From contig MNCI01036287.1 of assembly GCA_015680685.1 (NCBI GenBank), positions 119,392-183,391 of the forward strand: a stretch of 64,000 nucleotides of DNA, in the 5' to 3' direction. Positions 35,240-48,226 of this stretch are shown piece after piece. Within the stretch, counting starts at the first letter, position 1, and every line of letters starts with the position of its first letter. The stretch is from Gnetum montanum (lineage: Eukaryota > Streptophyta > Gnetopsida > Gnetales > Gnetaceae). The position numbers and the translations under genes are program-made. The notes beneath the pieces are model-generated. The model was not told the DNA's origin. It searched no databases and saw only the letters and a list, made by a program, of their open reading frames with translations.

Positions 35240-38200
35240 TCCCTACTTCTGCCAATCAAATTTTTACTACTCTATGTTATCATATCCTAAAATAAGAATA
35301 CATGTTTATGAAAATCATGTGATGAGTGGATGTCTTCCTTCTTAGTTGGTGAGTAATCTTCCTCTCTACATTTCTACACCTAGGCTAGTAGAAGTGGCTA
35401 CACTTAAACAACCACTAAAACTTAAGGTAGATGTTTAACAATTATATGTAAATAGTTAGCTACCTATCAACTACATGTTTTTCTCCTAAATTTCAAGAAT
35501 TAGGCTATATAATGACTTAACTACCAAATTTTTTTCCCTCTTATATGGGATACAATATAGTATTGTCTTGTACTGTCATGTAATGCATGTTAAAAACATA
35601 CTGCAGATAATAAAGTTAGCTAACTAGACAACTAGCTTCATGAAGAAAAGTTTCCTCTAGAAGGTTGCATGAAAGAAAGGTCATAATCCTTTACTTTAAA
35701 CCCAACATGTAGAAGTAAAGCAAAAAAGAATCATCTTCTACTATATCCTTTCTTAATTATTGTATTTGATTCCATTTGACTAGCCTATTTCAAATTGGTC
35801 GATGATTTTGATGGTTCACTATCTTCCCATGGTCATCCCTAGAATCATCCCAAGTGAGACTTACTAGCTAGGCTAGGTCAAACTTGTTCCATCAACAAAC
35901 TATTAGTCTACAAAATCATCACTCAATCCCACCTAGATGGATTATTCATGGTTTGCTTTAAAGTAAAGTAAGGTAATGTTTTAACGACTTGCAAAATACA
36001 TCCTATAGAAAGGACCTTCATATAGCATCAACTTCAACTTTAGGAAATTTTCTCTTAATCAAGTAGTATGTTATGTTCTGGGGAAGGTTGCAAAATTTAA
36101 TCAACATCTCATTCCATTCTTCTAATTTTTTATCATCCCCAGTAAAATCCTCTCCTTTTATTAGGTAAATTAGACATGTATAAGCCTCTAGTATAGTTGG
36201 CTCTTATAACATATGATATCTTTGGGCAGAACCAATTGTTCACTATCCTATCTCATCTTAACATTATGGATTTCACTACAAATTTTCTATCATTCATCTA
36301 AGAAATGAGAATCTCTTATGGGTAACATTACTAAACTCCTAAAGATGAGTATACTCAAAAAAGTAAAAAAAGTATTGCACTAAACAAAGCAACTAAACTA
36401 TCACTATAAAAGATTAGTAGAATACTTGCCTAAATACATTATAATTAGGTTATTCAAGATACAAGATTAATTAATTAATATAATTTTAAGATAAAAATGT
36501 AATTTAGGTGATGTAAGATACAAGATTAGTTAATATAAAGTTAGGATAGAATTGTTACCCATATGGGTGAATCCTAGGGTATTCAAAAATAGATTTTTAT
36601 CTATTGATGTGAGAATATTCTATTATTTTTATTAAGAGATTAAACCCATCCATCCCAATAGTTTTCATACAATATGAAGCACGAAAGTTGAGTAAAATAA
36701 ATTTTTTTAGAAAGGCTAATTAAGTTAGTGCTCAGTCAAAGTCAAAGAGAAAGAAAATGATTTTTTTAATACCTAAAATAATTAAGCAATGAAACAATGG
36801 AGTAGTTAGGTAGGTTACATGATGGTTGTTGATTAGTGGATAAAGTACTAGGCTATGAGGCTTAAGACATTAGGTGGGTAGGTAATATGATCCATGATCT
36901 TGTAACTAGAGTAGAAGAAAATAAATGAGAATAGATATCAAATGAATGCTTATGATGGTGGTGACTTTACTATACAACCAAGCAAGTATATAGGAAAGAC
37001 CAAAAGATTTCTAATAGATAAAGAGAAGCTAGCTTTATCAAGGAAGTTAGCTTATAAATTCTCGTATAAAACTTAAAAACCTTGCAATATAGGTCTCTTA
37101 GTGATTGCAACTCAAAAAAACCATTTATTTCAAGAACAAGTTCTAGTGACTAATATATTATCCTCTTTACTAAATTATAATCAAGAATATGAATGAGCAT
37201 CTAATAGACAATTATACATGCTAGTACAAACACCAACTTAGTAGGAATTGTGATGAATATCTAAAGACATGAATGGTTTACACCACCAGGTCTAATGCTA
37301 AACCATGATGTTTTCTTAGGTAGGGAAAATAACTAAACCTATCTTATGTCCAAGTATAAATTTTTTCATGATTAAAGTTTTTCTTCAAGTAGTACATAGA
37401 TATCAAAAACATGTTGATAGACTTTAAGCATGATGAAAGGACTTTTTGGGTTCAAGTATAGCATAGTGAACACTATGATGAACACTAATATTGTAAATGA
37501 TCCACTCTAAAGGTAGCAAGGCTCATGAGCTATCTATAGCATAAATTAAGTGTTTATTTATTAACATGTATGCTAAAGGAATCTTCATTACATTGATATC
37601 TATATAGGAAGGAAGTGACATATCCTCCTAGGGTATGCATGCCTCACACAATACTCTTTGGAAAAATTTATAGGTATGGAGTGTTACTATAAGAATCCAA
37701 CATCTCTATATCTATCTTCTTCAATATAGAGTTATCTCTTGTGAATATTACCTAACACAAATCCTTCACTTCTTACATCTATGGATTAATTATGTATTAT
37801 AATGTTGCAAAGGTAGGATGTTGAGGCCTTCTATTTTTAACTATTTTGGTAATATTACCTTCTGTTCCAAACTAGGGAACTTGGGAATGTGCTCCATCTT
37901 AGTTTTTCCTATAGTATCATGCTTCATCTTCATGAGATATTTGAGTCAATCATATAGAGTATTGTATAGAGTGTAAGTGAATCAATGCTAAAAGAGTAAA
38001 TTAATAAAGTAGTTTATGATTGCATTAGACTAGGTTTAGCTAGGATGGTATGAAAAATGGGAATAGTACTACAACTAGAAACCTTTTTGGTGTACCTAGT
38101 GATAGTGAATCCAAGTCACTATCACAACACTTTTTTTCCATAGTAATGATAATATGTGAAGTAATCATTCTATTACACATAATCATTCACTCTAGTGACT

Positions 38201-38590
38201 GAGTCATTGCAAGTATCAATGTTGGATAAGTTACGCCATTACCTCCTAACTATTGGCAACCATCCATGAAAGATTCAAACATAATAGGAAATAAGGTATT
38301 CATGTACATGCATACTAGTAATTTGTTTTCATGATAATATGGATCAAGAGAAATAAGCTACTCTTCATTATAATAATTATGTGTAAAACACTACTTTCAA
38401 ATAACCTAAAATTAAGTCATACTAAATCACCTTGTTTTAAAAAAATAAAAAACCATTATATAAAACTTGTAGAACATAATATCTATCCCATCACTAATAA
38501 AAACCATTAGAAAAAATATTATGCTAATTTCAATTTTGCTCTATTCTACAATAGTATTATTTATACATTTTATTGATTGCATAATGTTTT
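35240..38590. other. No gene recognised
   Basis: AT-rich DNA. Two imperfect copies of a 60-bp word group (GATACAAGATTAATTAAT and GATACAAGATTAGTTAAT) lie at 36460 and 36520. No protein motif was found. Confidence 0.4.
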
Positions 38591-39020
38591 TCTTTGAATT
38601 ACCATTATTATGAATTTGATAATGCCATGTAGGTATTTAATTTTCCTCAAACATGATTAAAGCTCTTTATTTCTTTAAATTTTAAAATATTTGCATAAAT
38701 AATTTCAATTTTAGTATATTTAACCACAAAAATCTCTATAAAAACATCATTAACAAATTTTTTTGATTATGCATCATCATTCTCTACATTATGATTATTA
38801 TGAATTATATAAATTCATCTAGATATGTACTTTTTCTTAACCATGATTAAATCTATTTATTTCTTCAAATTCAGAAAGATTTGCATGAATCTATCTATTC
38901 GTATATTTGTTAAATATGAATTATTTTCTTTCTAATGAGTTTTGTGAATCTATTCATTGTTACATTAGCTAAATATTATCTCTTTACATTTCAAATGATT
39001 TATGTGAATTTGTTCATTGT
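38590..39020. repeat. Diverged satellite-like repeat, about 60-bp period
   Basis: Repeated words (ATTTGTTAAATATGAATT, TACATTTCAAATGATTT, GTGAATCTATTCATTG) recur at intervals near 60 bases. They are clearest at 38880-39020. The same unit is found at 49690-50007, beyond the LINEs and E4. Confidence 0.5.
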
Positions 39021-41456
39021 CATCATCATCATCATAATCTTACCCTTCTCCCAAAAAATTGAGGTTAGGTACATACGTTTTTTTTTGTTGCTATTAAACT
39101 CTATTAAAATATATATCTTTGTTTATTTTCAGTTTCTTAAAATCATCTTCAATTATTTTTTGCCATTTCTTTTTTGATATTCCTTTTAGTGGCTTTCTTA
39201 AAATAGTGATGTACCAACCTTTTTTTATAGGCTCATTATTTGATCTTAATTGCACATGTTCAAACCATCTAAGCTACCATTTCTATAACTTATCTAAAAT
39301 AGATAAATATGTTTAAAAGGATAGGGGACAAAGATAGCCTTGTTTAACTTCTATTGTGTTGTTAATAAACTTCTCTAGTAATGTTATCTTCAATAATAAT
39401 GTTAACCATATTATAGATTCTTTTAGTAATAGAAAGGATATTTTGTAAAATGTTAATGTTATCCAATCTCTTCTAAAGTTTATCTTGAGAAAAAAAACAT
39501 GAGTCTTGGAAAAATAAATAAAATATATAAAATTTGTATGGTTGGGCCATTTTCTTTCTTCACACAATAACACAAATTATCAAATGGTCTATAGTAAAAT
39601 GATTCCTCCTAGAACCTAATTATGATTAATCATGAAGACCTTGAATTTCTACCCATGAACTAATTTTATTCTCCAAAATAGTTCCTAAAAGCTTAGTGAA
39701 AATTGAATAAATCTTAACCAATTGGTAATTATTAAGATCTATCCTATCTATCTTTTTAAAAAGCAAGACTACTTAACTAGAATATCAACAGTAATCCAAA
39801 CCATGCCAAAGTCCTTTATTAAGAAGGTTGCAAGTTGCTTTTGTAATAATGAACCACATCATTTAAGAAGCTCTACATATAATATATAAACATTAGAATC
39901 TTTCCCAAAGAATAACCTTTGAATTCTTGTAGAAACGTCATCAAGGGATAACTCAAAAATAATAAATTTATGTTGCACAATGGGGGAAGCCTCTTGTTTT
40001 GAAAGGTTATTGAAGAAATTTGAATAGTAGATAAAGAAAAATATCAATCATTTTGTTGTTTTTCATGGGATAAATTCCAAAAGCTTTTTGGATTTTATTG
40101 GAGCTTAGTAATCATTCTTTCTTTATCTTCTTTAATGACCTTCATTGAATAAGCTTTCTATACTTCTTTAGCATTGAAAAATCAAAATGTGAAGCTAAAA
40201 CATGTTTATGCATTGTCAAATACTCCACGTCAAAATAATATTTTTTACAAGAAAACCTCTTCTTCATTTTTCACCTAAGAAACTATAGACAAAACAACAT
40301 TAATTAAATCTAGTTCATTTTCATTGTTAACTAACATATTAGTCACTCTTGTTTGAAAATCCTGATGAAGGTCTTCTGTGAGATTATTAGTTCTATATTT
40401 ATTATAGTGAATATGATGAATTAAAGCAACAATAGTAAATTGAAGATAATGATGAGGGATTCTAGGAGTTTTTTCCAACATAAATATTTTTAATATGTCT
40501 ATATTATCATGAGTAGACAAGAGAAGAATAAGGTAAGAGTTACCTTGATGCCTAGGAAAGGCAAAATGAGAGGAGAAAGGAAATTTGTTGATGTCATTAG
40601 GGATTACACAATCAAAGAAATGATCCCATTCTAAGAAATGAATACCCATTTAATTTTTAATATGATTAGCAGATGATCTTTTATGAACTAAATATATCTC
40701 TTCACTAAAATTTAATTAAGGATTCCAAGCGAGTCTTTGAATCTAACTTTGTCCAACATGAGCATTAAAATTTCCATACAAAAAAACCTTTAGTAAGCCT
40801 CGAGAATTCTATAATATTTTTACCCATGTCTTGAAAAGGATTCTTTCATGAAAGATTAGTAGAATTGTAAATAGAAGAATCCCTTAGAGAAAAATAAAAA
40901 AATAATATAAAAAACCTTTGAAATATCTTGAACTTTAACCAAAAAATATTAGTTATTATCATTAGCTTTGGGCACCTCAATGAAATGATCTCTAGACATT
41001 TTATTTAAATAAGCAATACCACTAGAAGGTCTAACCGTTACCTTGAAACACTTATTTCTAACAAAAATGATATAAAAGCCTAGAATAAATATAATTAAAG
41101 AATTTTCTTCTTCCTAATTTTTGGTAAAAATAAATAAATCAAAATCAATAAAGAAATGACTAGTATATAAAGTAGTAACTTTATTATCCAAAGAACCTTT
41201 AACATTAATAAAACCATATGTAATAGAAGGAAATCCCTATTTTGGGGATTTTCCATCTCTTTAATGATTGCAAAACATTTATAATTTAAGTAAGTAATTT
41301 TACCTTCACCATGAGCTTGTTTAACTTTCTGCCATACTTCTTGCTTTTTTGCATACTCTTTTTTGGTCAAGTCTTTATTAATCCAAATCTTCTATCCTTT
41401 TAAGATAATTCTATTTCTCCAAACCTTATCTCTTCCACACTAATCAACAAGGTTAA
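39021..41456 (-). pseudogene. LINE with ORF1-like, endonuclease and RT domains, decayed
   Basis: Minus-strand LINE. In order: an ORF1-type C-terminal region with IWINKDLTKKEYAKKQEVW and ITYLNYKCFAII (41390-41250); an endonuclease with VTVRPSSGIAYL (about 41030), YGNFNAHVGQ in place of GDFNAHVG (40790-40760), and FPRHQGNS (40550-40525); a pre-RT linker with LFFGKDSNVYILYVELLK (39920-39859); an RT with FIYFSKTHVFF for FIDFSKAFD (39515) and EVKQGYLCPLSF for GVKQGCPLSP (39350-39313); and a C-terminal RWFEHVQL (39270) plus KKKWQKIIEDDFKKL (39165-39120). The 3' tail is (GAT)n at 39021-39036. Stops and frameshifts are numerous. E4 is inserted at its 5' side. Confidence 0.8.
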
Positions 41457-42288
41457 TGATGAGTGGCAAGGTACCCCTACACTCAACCATACGAATACGA
41501 GTGTAGCATGCATAATCCAGTCGAACTCCACAGACTAAGTGCCTACACACCCATGGAACACTTAGGGTTAATCATTCATTGTCTTACCAGACTTACTTGT
41601 AGTTGTCATGGTGTATGGTTAAGTAAGTCTGAGGTATATGATTTTTATAGCTTTTTATGTTTTTGTCTCCTATGCTATTAAGGTGAAGGGTTGAGAAATT
41701 AATGGCTAACTCTAACTAATGAACTAAATCTAAATTGCCTAGCATCAGCATCCATTCCCACTTACCGTACACACCCTAAACCAATGCAACTGTGGCTACC
41801 AAACGCTAATCATTGCTGGGATCACCACGCATAACGGACGTGCTTGAAGTGGTCGTACTAAGGCACTTAACTAGGAGAGAAGGGTTGAGAAGGAAAATAG
41901 TAAATAACAGATAAGAAATAACAATTAATAAATAATAATAATAACAAAATCATATTCCATGCACTACAAGGTTTATCCAAGAAGCTCATCTTTATTGTTG
42001 TACACAAACGTGTGTTCAGGTACAATGTTTACTCGAATAAAGATCCATTCACTTTAGGACTCCTACTGCGGGTATATGGAAAATATTCTATCTCTGGAGT
42101 GATCAATCTTCCAAAGTTTCCCTACTATCTAGCCTATGATGATGAAACAAGGGGGAGCCGCCTCTTATTTATAGATATGATGACGCACCGCGATATCGCG
42201 TACGTAATATCGCAGGGGAAGACACGATATCATGAGGGATGCGATATCGCGACGGCCGCGATATCGTGTGCGATATCGCATCCCATCA
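41457..42288 (-). repeat. 3' LTR of E4 (832 bp)
   Basis: The plus strand begins TGATGAGTGGCAAGG and ends GCATCCCATCA. The TATA box on the minus strand is at 42166-42173. The palindrome array at 42188-42288 holds about one and a half 68-bp units, against more than three in the other LTR. Confidence 0.87.
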
Positions 42289-42301
42289 TACCCCCATGAC
42301 T
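42289..42301 (-). promoter_or_regulatory. Polypurine tract of E4
   Basis: AGTCATGGGGGTA on the minus strand, preceded by GAACTTGAGGACAAG, the usual plant gypsy lead-in. Confidence 0.75.
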
Positions 42302-43990
42302 AAATGAAAACTTGTCCTCAAGTTCATTACAATAATATCAGGAAGGTATGGGATTATTAACTCAATGGAACTAATGGAATGACATGTGAATAGATCATCA
42401 TTACAAGACTCAGCAAAACTGGTGTTCAAGACAACAATGGTGAACACCTTATTACATTGACATCANGGAAAAAATCGAGGCTAGGAGAAAATCTAAAAAT
42501 CAAAAAAATTGGGCCCCATACCCACATGACTAATCGCAAACCTCCGATAGCGTTAGAATGGAGAAAGAAAAGGAATAAGAAATATAGATAAAAAGAGACA
42601 ACTAGGACATCAATGAAATGGATGTCAAGATGGAAATGAACAAAATAAAATAGATTGCAAAAATGTTAGGGGAAAGAAGTTAACTGTTGCACCAAATAGG
42701 AATGTCAGTGGGTCCTCCCCAAAGCAGGCTCATGCTCTTAATGCCCTGACAAGCCCACGTTCAAAAAGTCCGTAGGCTCTGGGAATGTCATTTGGAACAA
42801 GAGTTAAAGCCTTAACCACAAGAATTTACCAAAAAGAAAAAAATGTATCTACCAAAATATACACTAATGATACAACCGGCAATGAGATGAACAATGGAGA
42901 GAAGGATGGAGAGAAGAGAATGGAATGGAATCCCAAGAACAAGTTGGTGTACAACCCCTTATGTATTTCATGATTAATGAGACTTGGCAAATCTCATTTC
43001 AACTTCAGCCCCAAACCAACCACATCCAATGACTTCACATCAATGCATCTGGTTAATGCATCCCCTTAAATAACAAGAATGCTTCCCCCAAGAGTCACCA
43101 TCATTCCAATGAAACAAGGAGGAGAGAATGGAAAGTGAGAAGGGCCTTAGTTAGAGGGAACATTTTTGGTTCCATAACTAGTGCTTGTAGCCCAAGGGAT
43201 TATTCATCTAAGGAGTGTGCTTTCAATTCTCACTTTTTCTCTTTTTTTCTTTTTCTTTTTATTTTGTTTTTTTTTATTTTATGTTTTTATGCGTGAGAAC
43301 CACACCATGCAAAGACTTCTTATTTTTATTGTCTCAACTTTCGATAATTGGGTAACATCAAAATGGCAAGAAAACTCAAGAAAAAAACATCCAAGCACCC
43401 AAGAGAATGGCCAACACAAAAGCATCCAGTTCCCTTGAAGTCACACCCTTTTCAAACCTTGAGTCCTTCCTTAGTTTGGGAAGTGCCTAGTCACTGATTC
43501 GTTAAAGTTCTTATTATGAGGGACTATACATTTCCAAGCCAAGAGAGACCATAGACTCTGGTGGATGGATGGATGAAGTGAACTCATTGCCTACCATATC
43601 AAAAGAAGCATACCTTAGTATCAACATCATGACTTAAAGGTAATAATCAAACATTAGCAATCAACATGAAAATAGTTCACACCATCATTCCAAACACTTA
43701 TTGGGTGACAAACTTGCAGAATAGATCACACACACACACACAAAATGAAAAAGTATAACGATGTTGAAAAACAAAAACAAGAAAAGTTGAAGAAATTTGT
43801 AAAACAAAAACAAGAAAATTTGAAGAAAGTTGTAAAACAAAAATAAGAAAAGCTAAAGAAATTATAAAACAAAAATAAGAAAAGTTAAAGAAATTGTAAA
43901 ACAAAAACATGTAAGAAAAAAACGTGTAAAACAAAAATGTGTAAAACAAAAACGCGTAAAACAAAAATGTGGAAAACAAAAACGTGTAAA
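42302..43990 (-). other. Conserved non-coding 3' region of E4 with minisatellite
   Basis: It aligns with 10912-12715 of E1. The conserved block is at 43143-43238. At its gag-proximal end lies a minisatellite (43768-43990): four 32-33 bp copies of an AAAACAAAAACAAGAAAAG-type unit, then about five 15-bp copies of AAAACAAAAATGTGT. A (CA)7-8 run is at 43728-43741. N at 42466. Confidence 0.65.
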
Positions 43991-44019
43991 AAAAAACTTA
44001 AAAGAACTGAGAGCCTCCA

Positions 44020-44863
44020 ATGGTTAGCATAGGTGGCCATCTCCCCCATGATTGAATTGCAAGGGAGAGATCCAAAATAATGAGCGTCGATTTGAATTTC
44101 ATAAAAGTATCCAACTTCTTCCCACTAATGTTCTTAGATTAAGGGGTGGAAGTTGGCGACACTCATACTCCAATGTATCTATGCCTCCATTATTAACATG
44201 ATTTGTACCCCAAATTCATTCTGTGCATATTAAGTTGCTCTTTCTAGTAGCTGTCAACCATGGGGTGTCTACTACTGGTGTGGTTGCTACATACAGGCAC
44301 CTTTAAATTTGTATTTCCTAGGCATACCAATTACATGGAAGAGATGTTGAACATTCTTCCATGTCATCACCCTCTGAGTCATTGTATGTGATGCATGAAA
44401 ATTTCTTCTTCTCAATCTTTCCATATATGTTTCTCTTAGATATCTACAAGGAAAGATTGTGGATCCATACATATGCATCTACTGTACTTAGCCATGGCCT
44501 TCCCATTATAATTGGAAAGCCCCCTTCGTTGTTGTTGATTTCAATCACCAGGAAATTGGTTGGGTAGGACCACCCACACATAATGGTAATGATGTCCTCC
44601 ACTAATCCCAAGGGAATGGTGATGGATTGGTCAGCCAGCTCTAGTTGAATGTTGCTCTTCTTATGTTGGGGTAGGTTCCAGGCTTGATACATTTCTCGTG
44701 AAATTAAGTTGACTCTGGAACCTGAGTCAAGAAGAGCCTTATGTGGTTTATTCCTGGTGATTTGTAAATAGATCAAGGGGCTTCTAGGATCAGTTAGTTT
44801 CCTGGGAAGGTGGCCTACCTTGATCCAATCAGTTGTAGTATGCATACACATAACCGTATGCAT
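44020..44863 (-). pseudogene. Retropepsin-type protease and C-terminal extension of E4
   Basis: The best preserved protease in the window, with 139 open codons at 44863-44444. It reads TDWIKVGHLPRK, PRSPLIYLQITRN, the active-site box ALLDSGSRVNLIS (44740-44700), LELADQSITIPLGLVEDI, then NFLVIEINNNEGGFPIIMGR with WLSTVDAYVW. The motif order matches plant Ty3/gypsy proteases, except for DSG at the active site. After a stop the frame continues with EEC, CNWYA, YVATTPVV, DTLEYECRQLPPLNLRT and FNHGGDGHLC up to about 44020, as in E2. An RT would be expected next in an autonomous element but only non-coding DNA follows. Confidence 0.82.
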
Positions 44864-45046
44864 ACAGCTCTATTGGACTGAAGGGTGCTCCGAAGTGTTA
44901 GATGGTGGAGGAGTATACCTAGACTCAACCACTTGTTGTTGCAAGAGCTTGTCTAGGCTTTTGGTTTTGAAGAAAGGTCTTTTCTTTTTATAGTTGTCAA
45001 AACTAGTAGCAGGTTGAATATTTACAGCTCTCGCAACGTGGCGTTG

Positions 45047-47353
45047 CTACAGTTGAGTGGGGAATTCCCCTTGCATTGTTGGAGTAGGAGGTGTTGATGG
45101 AACTACCAGTGGAAGAGCTGCAAATGGAGTTGGAGGATGGTAAGTATGTGGGGTGCCTCCCGAAGGAGGAGTCCTCCTAAAGTACTGCCAAACTTGGTAG
45201 TAATGTTGGGGAGCTGTGTGACTCATAGAGTCACTTGAAGAAACTGCCTGCTGCACATAATATCCATATGGATCAGGTTACCGGTAAGGGTATTGTTGTT
45301 TCGGTGGTGGCATCCCCCATGACTGTGGGTATTGCCACTACTGATGTTGTCTGATGGATTGTGGTGGAGTTCCACTTGGATAGTATGTCAATGGTTGGTG
45401 GTACTATCTTGGGTTACCTTGAGGATAAGCTAACCTTCGGGGTGTTTGCCGTTGGTTGAGTCTTGGATTAAGTGCATACATCCTAGACTCCTGTAGATGT
45501 GAGAGGATTGGACAACATCCCTTGGAATGATCATAATGGCAGATCTCACATCTACTATCATCGTCTATGTCTAAATCCACAACTTCATCGGAGATGGTAA
45601 TTTTCCCCTTACCCTTGTTATGTATAGGGCCTGAATTTCTCTACTTTGTCTTACCTTTGTCACTACTTCATTCCTCCTTAGACTCCTCTAAAATTTTTAG
45701 GATAGTTTCAAGTCTGGACTCTAAGGAATCCCACAATTGATCCATCTTAGCTTATACTTTTGTTGTTAGTTTTTGAATCGGCAAGGTTTTTCTGTTCATC
45801 AACTCTTCGAGTGGTGACTCATCCTCTTCATCGTAAAATTTCACTCCCTTCTTTTGAAGGGAGGGATCACGGTTGTATTCTTTTGCACTCTCTCTTTTTT
45901 ATAGCTCACCTTCTTCTTTTGCTACTTGTTCCAACAAGCGATGAACTTCATTGGCTCTAAGTTCTGATAGTCTCCCTTGGGCATAAGTCCCAACCTCGTC
46001 TCATGTCTTAGCCCATCCACGATGTGGCAAAGTTGATCCTATTGAGCGTATCCATGGTTTGGGCAACAATGTAACCATGTGTAGTAGCGGGCCATGGCAG
46101 CATCCAAGGGTTCATGATTACCTTGCTTCCATCCTTGGATCTACTTACAAAAATTAGACACTCTGGAGTACATTTGATACTTATCATTGAAGAGTTCTAA
46201 CATCGTACTCCACCTCCTGATGGTTTCTAGTTCTAAGGACCGATACCAACTCTCTGCTTCTTTAATGAGTGTCCTTGGAAATAACTTAAATTTTTTCCAC
46301 TCATTTTCTATGTTCTACAAGGCCCAAGCATTATGGAATGCCTATAAATGATGTTGCGGATCAGCGTTGTATCCCCCCTCAAAGTGTGGGATATTGTTCA
46401 TGTCTAAGTGTTTGATCCAACTATCTTTTAAATGCCTTGTTGGGATTCTCACAGCCTCTGTTATATCAAGCATACTTTGGGTTGCAAGTAGAGGCTCATC
46501 ATGATCATCTCTTTCATGACATATATGATGTCTTCATTGTTCCCTACTTTCCCTTCATTCATGCCCTTGTCCTCTCTCTCGACTCTCTCATCGAGGTCTC
46601 TCATTTTGCCTACCTCTATCCTCACTGTTATGTTCATGGTGGCTACACCCAGATGTGGAAGGAGAGGATGAGTGATGAGATGAAGGAGAATAAGAAGGAG
46701 AACCATCGTCATGACAATGTTTCTTGCCTTCTGTTTGGCTGCTACGGCTCCGATCATGGTGATGATCTAAGTGCCCGTCCTTATTATGAGTTTTTGTTCC
46801 CTCTGTGAATAGCTAGTGTTCATGGGAATCAGAACCAAGGTTGTATATCATGGATCGTAGGTTCTAATACCCCACCTCCTCACCATCGTTAGGAGGGGGA
46901 ACATCATTTGATAGAGAACCTGTTATGAGCGGTTCACCATCTCTAATTTCACTAAGGACGTCTAGGACTTTGCCCTTCAACAGGGTATGTTGGCTCTTCT
47001 GCCTTGAGTCCCTCATACGTTGTAAAGCTGTGGGATGGTAATCCCTCATGTCAAAATTTTCTACAACATATTTAGCATATAATTCTTGTCATGTCAATCT
47101 ATGCCAAAGCACGGAAAAGCATGTTTGGAACTGCACGATCTATAGGTAACACTATGTTACCTTGCAAATCCCTCTAGTGCATTTGTTCATCTTGATAAAA
47201 GATCAAAGTAAAATTAGAAATATACTCATCGGGATGAGCATATTCCACCCTATATTATTGAGGAACAGGCGGATTTAGGTTATGTGTTTTTGATTACCGA
47301 CTGTTCTTTGTATGATCCCTAGGTGGTGAGTTGCTTTTGTTAGAAGCAGACAT
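45047..47353 (-). pseudogene. gag: gag of E4
   Basis: It starts at ATG (47353) with MSASNKSNSPPRDHTKN and shares the unusual E2-type N-terminal region (DEYISNFTLIF, RDLQGNIVLPIDRAVPNML). Core traces include SWYRSLEPE-like words near 46240. The C-terminal half is readable as GTYAQGRLSELRANEVHRLL, EQVAKEEGELxKRESAKEYN (45985-45880), a charged helix, and the zinc knuckle CEICHYDHSKGCC (45560-45520). The tail has WGMPPPKQQYPYR, PYGYYVQQA, QHYYQVWQYFRRTP and HTYHPPTPF (45320-45110), ending at TAG 45049-45047. Multiple frame changes make it inactive. The plus-strand frames at 45760 and 46437 are antisense shadows. Confidence 0.8.
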
Positions 47354-47476
47354 TGTTATTTATCGGTGTGCTAATTACCGTTATATAAAGTTTTCTTTTA
47401 ATTAACCCAAAGGATCGTTTAGGCTCCCAACGATGTGAGTGATATCCTATGTTCTATTCAGTGCACAAACACTTAG

Positions 47477-47494
47477 TCCTTGGCAACGGTGCCA
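47477..47494 (-). promoter_or_regulatory. Primer-binding site, tRNA-Asp type
   Basis: The minus strand reads TGGCACCGTTGCCAAGGA, matching 15 of 18 bases of the plant tRNA-Asp complement. It is the best preserved site of the clan here, one base from the 5' LTR. Confidence 0.85.
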
Positions 47495-48201
47495 ATGATG
47501 AGTGGTGAGGTACCCCTACACTCAACCATACGAATACGAGTGTAGCATGCATGATCTGGTCAAACTCTGCAGACTAAGTACCTACACGCACATGGAACAC
47601 TTAGGGTTAATCATTCGTTATCTTCCTAGACTTACTTGTAGTTGTCATAGTGTATGGTTAAGTAATTCTGAGGTATATGATTTTTATAGATTTTTATGTT
47701 GTTTTCTCCTATGCTATTAAGGTGAAGGGCTGAGAAACTAATGGCTAAATCTAACTAATGAATTAAATCTAAATTACCTAGCATCAACATCCATTCCCAC
47801 TTACCGTACACACCCTGAATTGATGCAACCGTGGCTACCAAACGCTAATCATTGCTGGGATCACCACGTGTAACACATGTGCTCGAAGTGGTCATGCTGA
47901 GGCACTTAACTAGAAGAGAAGGGTTGAGAAGGAAAATATTAAATAATAGATAATAAATAACAAGTAATAAATAACAATAATAAAATCCCATTCCATGCAC
48001 TGCAAGGTTTATCCAAGAAGCTCATCTTTATTTCCGTACACAAACTTGTGTTCAGGTACAATGTTTTCTTGAATAAAGATCCGTTCACTTTAGGACTCCT
48101 ACTATGGGCACATGGAAAATATTCTATCTCTGGAGTGATCAATCTACCAAATTTTTCCTATTGTCTAGCCTAGGATGATGAAATAAGGGGGAGCTGCCTC
48201 T

Positions 48202-48209
48202 TATTTATA
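48202..48209 (-). promoter_or_regulatory. TATA box in E4 5' LTR
   Basis: TATAAATA on the minus strand, about 18 bases downstream of the palindrome array and followed by AAGAGGCAGCTCCCC. Confidence 0.6.
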
Positions 48210-48226
48210 GATATGACAGTGCACCG

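Noticed and set aside
40275-40649. Independent host gene of 124 codons
   Set aside because: Its motifs (HQGNS, position after NFNAHVG) place it in the LINE endonuclease.
41463-41681. 72-codon plus-strand frame, repeated at 47502-47720
   Set aside because: It repeats because it lies in the two LTRs of E4; no coding evidence.
43698-43979. 93-codon hydrophobic minus-strand frame
   Set aside because: It is a reading of the A-rich minisatellite in E4 and has Phe/Leu/Tyr repeats for that reason only.
46437-46808. 123-codon plus-strand frame
   Set aside because: Antisense to the E4 gag; not conserved opposite the E2 gag in the same form.
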